Source of the DNA: Psychromarinibacter sediminicola | GTDB taxonomy: Bacteria > Pseudomonadota > Alphaproteobacteria > Rhodobacterales > Rhodobacteraceae | Length of the DNA: 64,000 bases | Direction of reading: 5' to 3' | Assembly: GCF_029168335.1 (NCBI RefSeq) | Contig: NZ_JARGYC010000005.1 | Span: 56,832-120,831, forward strand | Shown here: piece by piece, positions 63,258-64,000 of the stretch | Numbering within the stretch: the first letter of the stretch is position 1 | Layout of the letters: each line of letters begins with the position of its first letter | Position numbers and translations under genes: made by a program | Notes under the pieces: model-generated | Databases searched by the model: none | What the model saw: the letters and a program-made list of their open reading frames with translations, nothing else | Told to the model about the DNA's origin: nothing

Positions 63258-63366
63258 GCTTCAATGAGGTCAGGGCGCTGTGGCCCCGGAGACGACCTTG
63301 GAAGGCTTCGAGGAGCCCACGCCCCGTGTTGCTTCAATGAGGCCGGGGCGCTCTGGCCCCGGAGAC
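63258..63366 (-). CRISPR. minimal orphan CRISPR: two repeats, one spacer
   Basis: Two 36-bp repeats, 63258-63293 and 63331-63366, share GCTTCAATGAGG at one end and GGCCCCGGAGAC at the other and differ at 3 positions; the spacer is 37 bp (63294-63330). Each repeat has an internal palindrome (CCGGGGC/GCCCCGG in the second). On the minus strand the repeat ends in ATTGAAGC, the usual 5' crRNA handle form, so transcription is probably leftward with the degenerate copy at 63258 as the trailer end. No cas gene is in the window. Confidence 0.7.
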
Positions 63367-63808
63367 CGGCTCGGGTCAGTCCAAGGCGCTAGCGGGAGGC
63401 GCGGCTCCTTTTGCGCGCGTTGCCTGGCCTGGATTGTCGAGAGAGGCCGCGAGGTCGACCTAGTGGTTCGGCCGAGACGGATGAGTCCGTGTTGCGATCC
63501 CTGCGCCGAAGCCCGAGCGTAACCATCAAATGACCAGGTTGAGCCCATATTGACTGCGGCGCGGCGGGGCGAACTCGCGCATGCTGCGAAACGCATATCG
63601 TCACCTGCAGCCTCAGACCGAACCTTGGTGAATGCCGCAGCGGGTGAGCGGAACTCATCGAAGCGGCCATTCTTCGGACGTGCTCCATTCGGATAGCCAA
63701 TTGATGCAAATCACGGTGGGCCACCGGGAATCGGATAGGAAGACGATCGCACCGCTCGGGGTGCGCTAATGTCATCCGGTCCTCCGACAGGAGGACAAGC
63801 GAGGTTCG

Positions 63809-64000
63809 ATGCCGACACGCGCAATTCCGGTCTTTCTGGCCATAACCTTTCTGATCAGCTGGGGGATCGTCGGCTTCTACGTGCTGGCCCCGGGCCTGGC
63901 GTCGAGCTGGTTCGGAGAGATCAGCGGCGCGCACCCGCTCTTCTTCCTCGCCACATGGGCGCCCGCCATCGCGGCGCTCGTGCTGGTCCTGTCCCATGCC
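63809..64000 (+). CDS. CPBP-family intramembrane protease, N-terminal part (partial)
   Basis: 64 codons visible from ATG 63809 (GAGG upstream), open to the right edge. Two hydrophobic segments (IPVFLAITFLISWGIVGFYV and LFFLATWAPAIAALVLVLS) with the ISWGI and ATWAPAIAAL pattern often seen at the start of CPBP (Abi/CAAX-like) membrane proteases. The catalytic EExxxR and HxxxN motifs would lie beyond the window, so the call is tentative. Confidence 0.55.
   Translation, partial: MPTRAIPVFLAITFLISWGIVGFYVLAPGLASSWFGEISGAHPLFFLATWAPAIAALVLVLSHA

Larger units (their letters stand above)
63057..63808. other. gene-poor stretch after the integrase
   Basis: About 750 bp. It holds a transposase remnant (63071-63257) and a two-repeat CRISPR (63258-63366); both are listed separately. 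From 63367 to 63808 no gene, repeat or convincing structure was found; open frames there have no recognisable product. If the CRISPR is transcribed leftward, its leader would fall in this part. Confidence 0.6.
61650..64000 (+). mobile_element. left end of a tRNA-anchored integrated element (partial)
   Basis: Begins at the tRNA 3' end and contains a tyrosine integrase, a transposase remnant, a two-repeat CRISPR, a long gene-poor stretch and the start of a CPBP protease. Sequence style changes at 61650: AT-rich spacer, then coding sequence without the surrounding genes' strong GC bias. The right boundary is beyond the window, and the CPBP gene may already be host chromosome. Confidence 0.55.

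Noticed and set aside
63389..63997. 202-codon minus-strand frame in the island
   Set aside because: Low-complexity Arg/Pro/His-rich translation with no domain; it also runs antisense through the CPBP start.

Overview
The window is chromosomal DNA from a GC-rich alphaproteobacterium, almost certainly family Rhodobacteraceae (order Rhodobacterales). The evidence is a complete division and cell-wall (dcw) cluster carrying two DUF2484 membrane proteins between murC and murB, a short ProS without the editing insert, a meso-DAP-type MurE, an array of CCUCCUCCC-loop hairpins like the CcsR (cuckoo) RNAs of Rhodobacter sphaeroides, and an mraZ leader resembling the R. sphaeroides UpsM leader.

Layout. 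1-5.2 kb: start of pyruvate carboxylase (partial, minus), proS, a DUF2306 membrane protein divergent from a TetR regulator, and hisH. 5.6-8 kb (minus): a 2-keto-4-pentenoate hydratase-type enzyme, trpA, a 12-hairpin CCUCCUCCC array and a 36-residue small ORF at its head. 8.2-31 kb (plus): mrp, a 700 bp regulatory stretch, then mraZ-rsmH-ftsL-ftsI-murE-murF-mraY-murD-ftsW-murG-murC-DUF2484-DUF2484-murB-ddl-ftsQ-ftsA-ftsZ, a clear terminator, and lpxC behind a perfect CtrA-type site. 31-36.4 kb: bamD, recN, a TSUP transporter, a short-chain dehydrogenase and a TPR protein. 36.6-42.4 kb: a five-gene polyamine-type ABC transporter operon containing a DUF1330 protein. 42.4-47.2 kb (minus): an auxin-efflux-type carrier, a 108-bp tandem repeat, and phnP-like MBL-tatD-holB-tmk. 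47.3-56.3 kb: a tannase-type esterase, trpB, a PepSY-like exported protein paired with a membrane-anchored LuxR-type HTH protein, DUF2237, pth, rplY, an MFS transporter and lldD. 56.4-59.6 kb: a ZIP transporter, hisA, a DUF302 gene on the opposite strand, hisF and hisE. 59.8-64 kb: a CoA-binding protein, rlmB, an atypical tRNA-Tyr-like gene and the left end of an integrated element (tyrosine integrase, IS1380-type transposase remnant, a two-repeat orphan CRISPR, the start of a CPBP protease).

How the genes work together: the dcw block makes lipid II and the divisome, with FtsZ last and lpxC (lipid A) and bamD (outer-membrane assembly) beyond it, so one region serves all three envelope layers. 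The trp and his pathway genes are scattered (trpA/trpB about 42 kb apart, hisH about 52 kb from hisAFE).

The most unusual features are non-coding. They are: (i) the expanded CCUCCUCCC array, made by duplication of a four-hairpin unit; (ii) about 57-bp elements that bracket proS and recN as inverted pairs, with 16-nt arms that are perfectly complementary at each locus and covary between loci, so the 5' and 3' ends of each mRNA could pair; (iii) a 204-bp structured repeat behind hisH and lpxC; (iv) clusters of TTCGAA-centred palindromes; (v) an exact 108-bp tandem repeat; and (vi) the orphan CRISPR beside a tRNA-anchored integrase.
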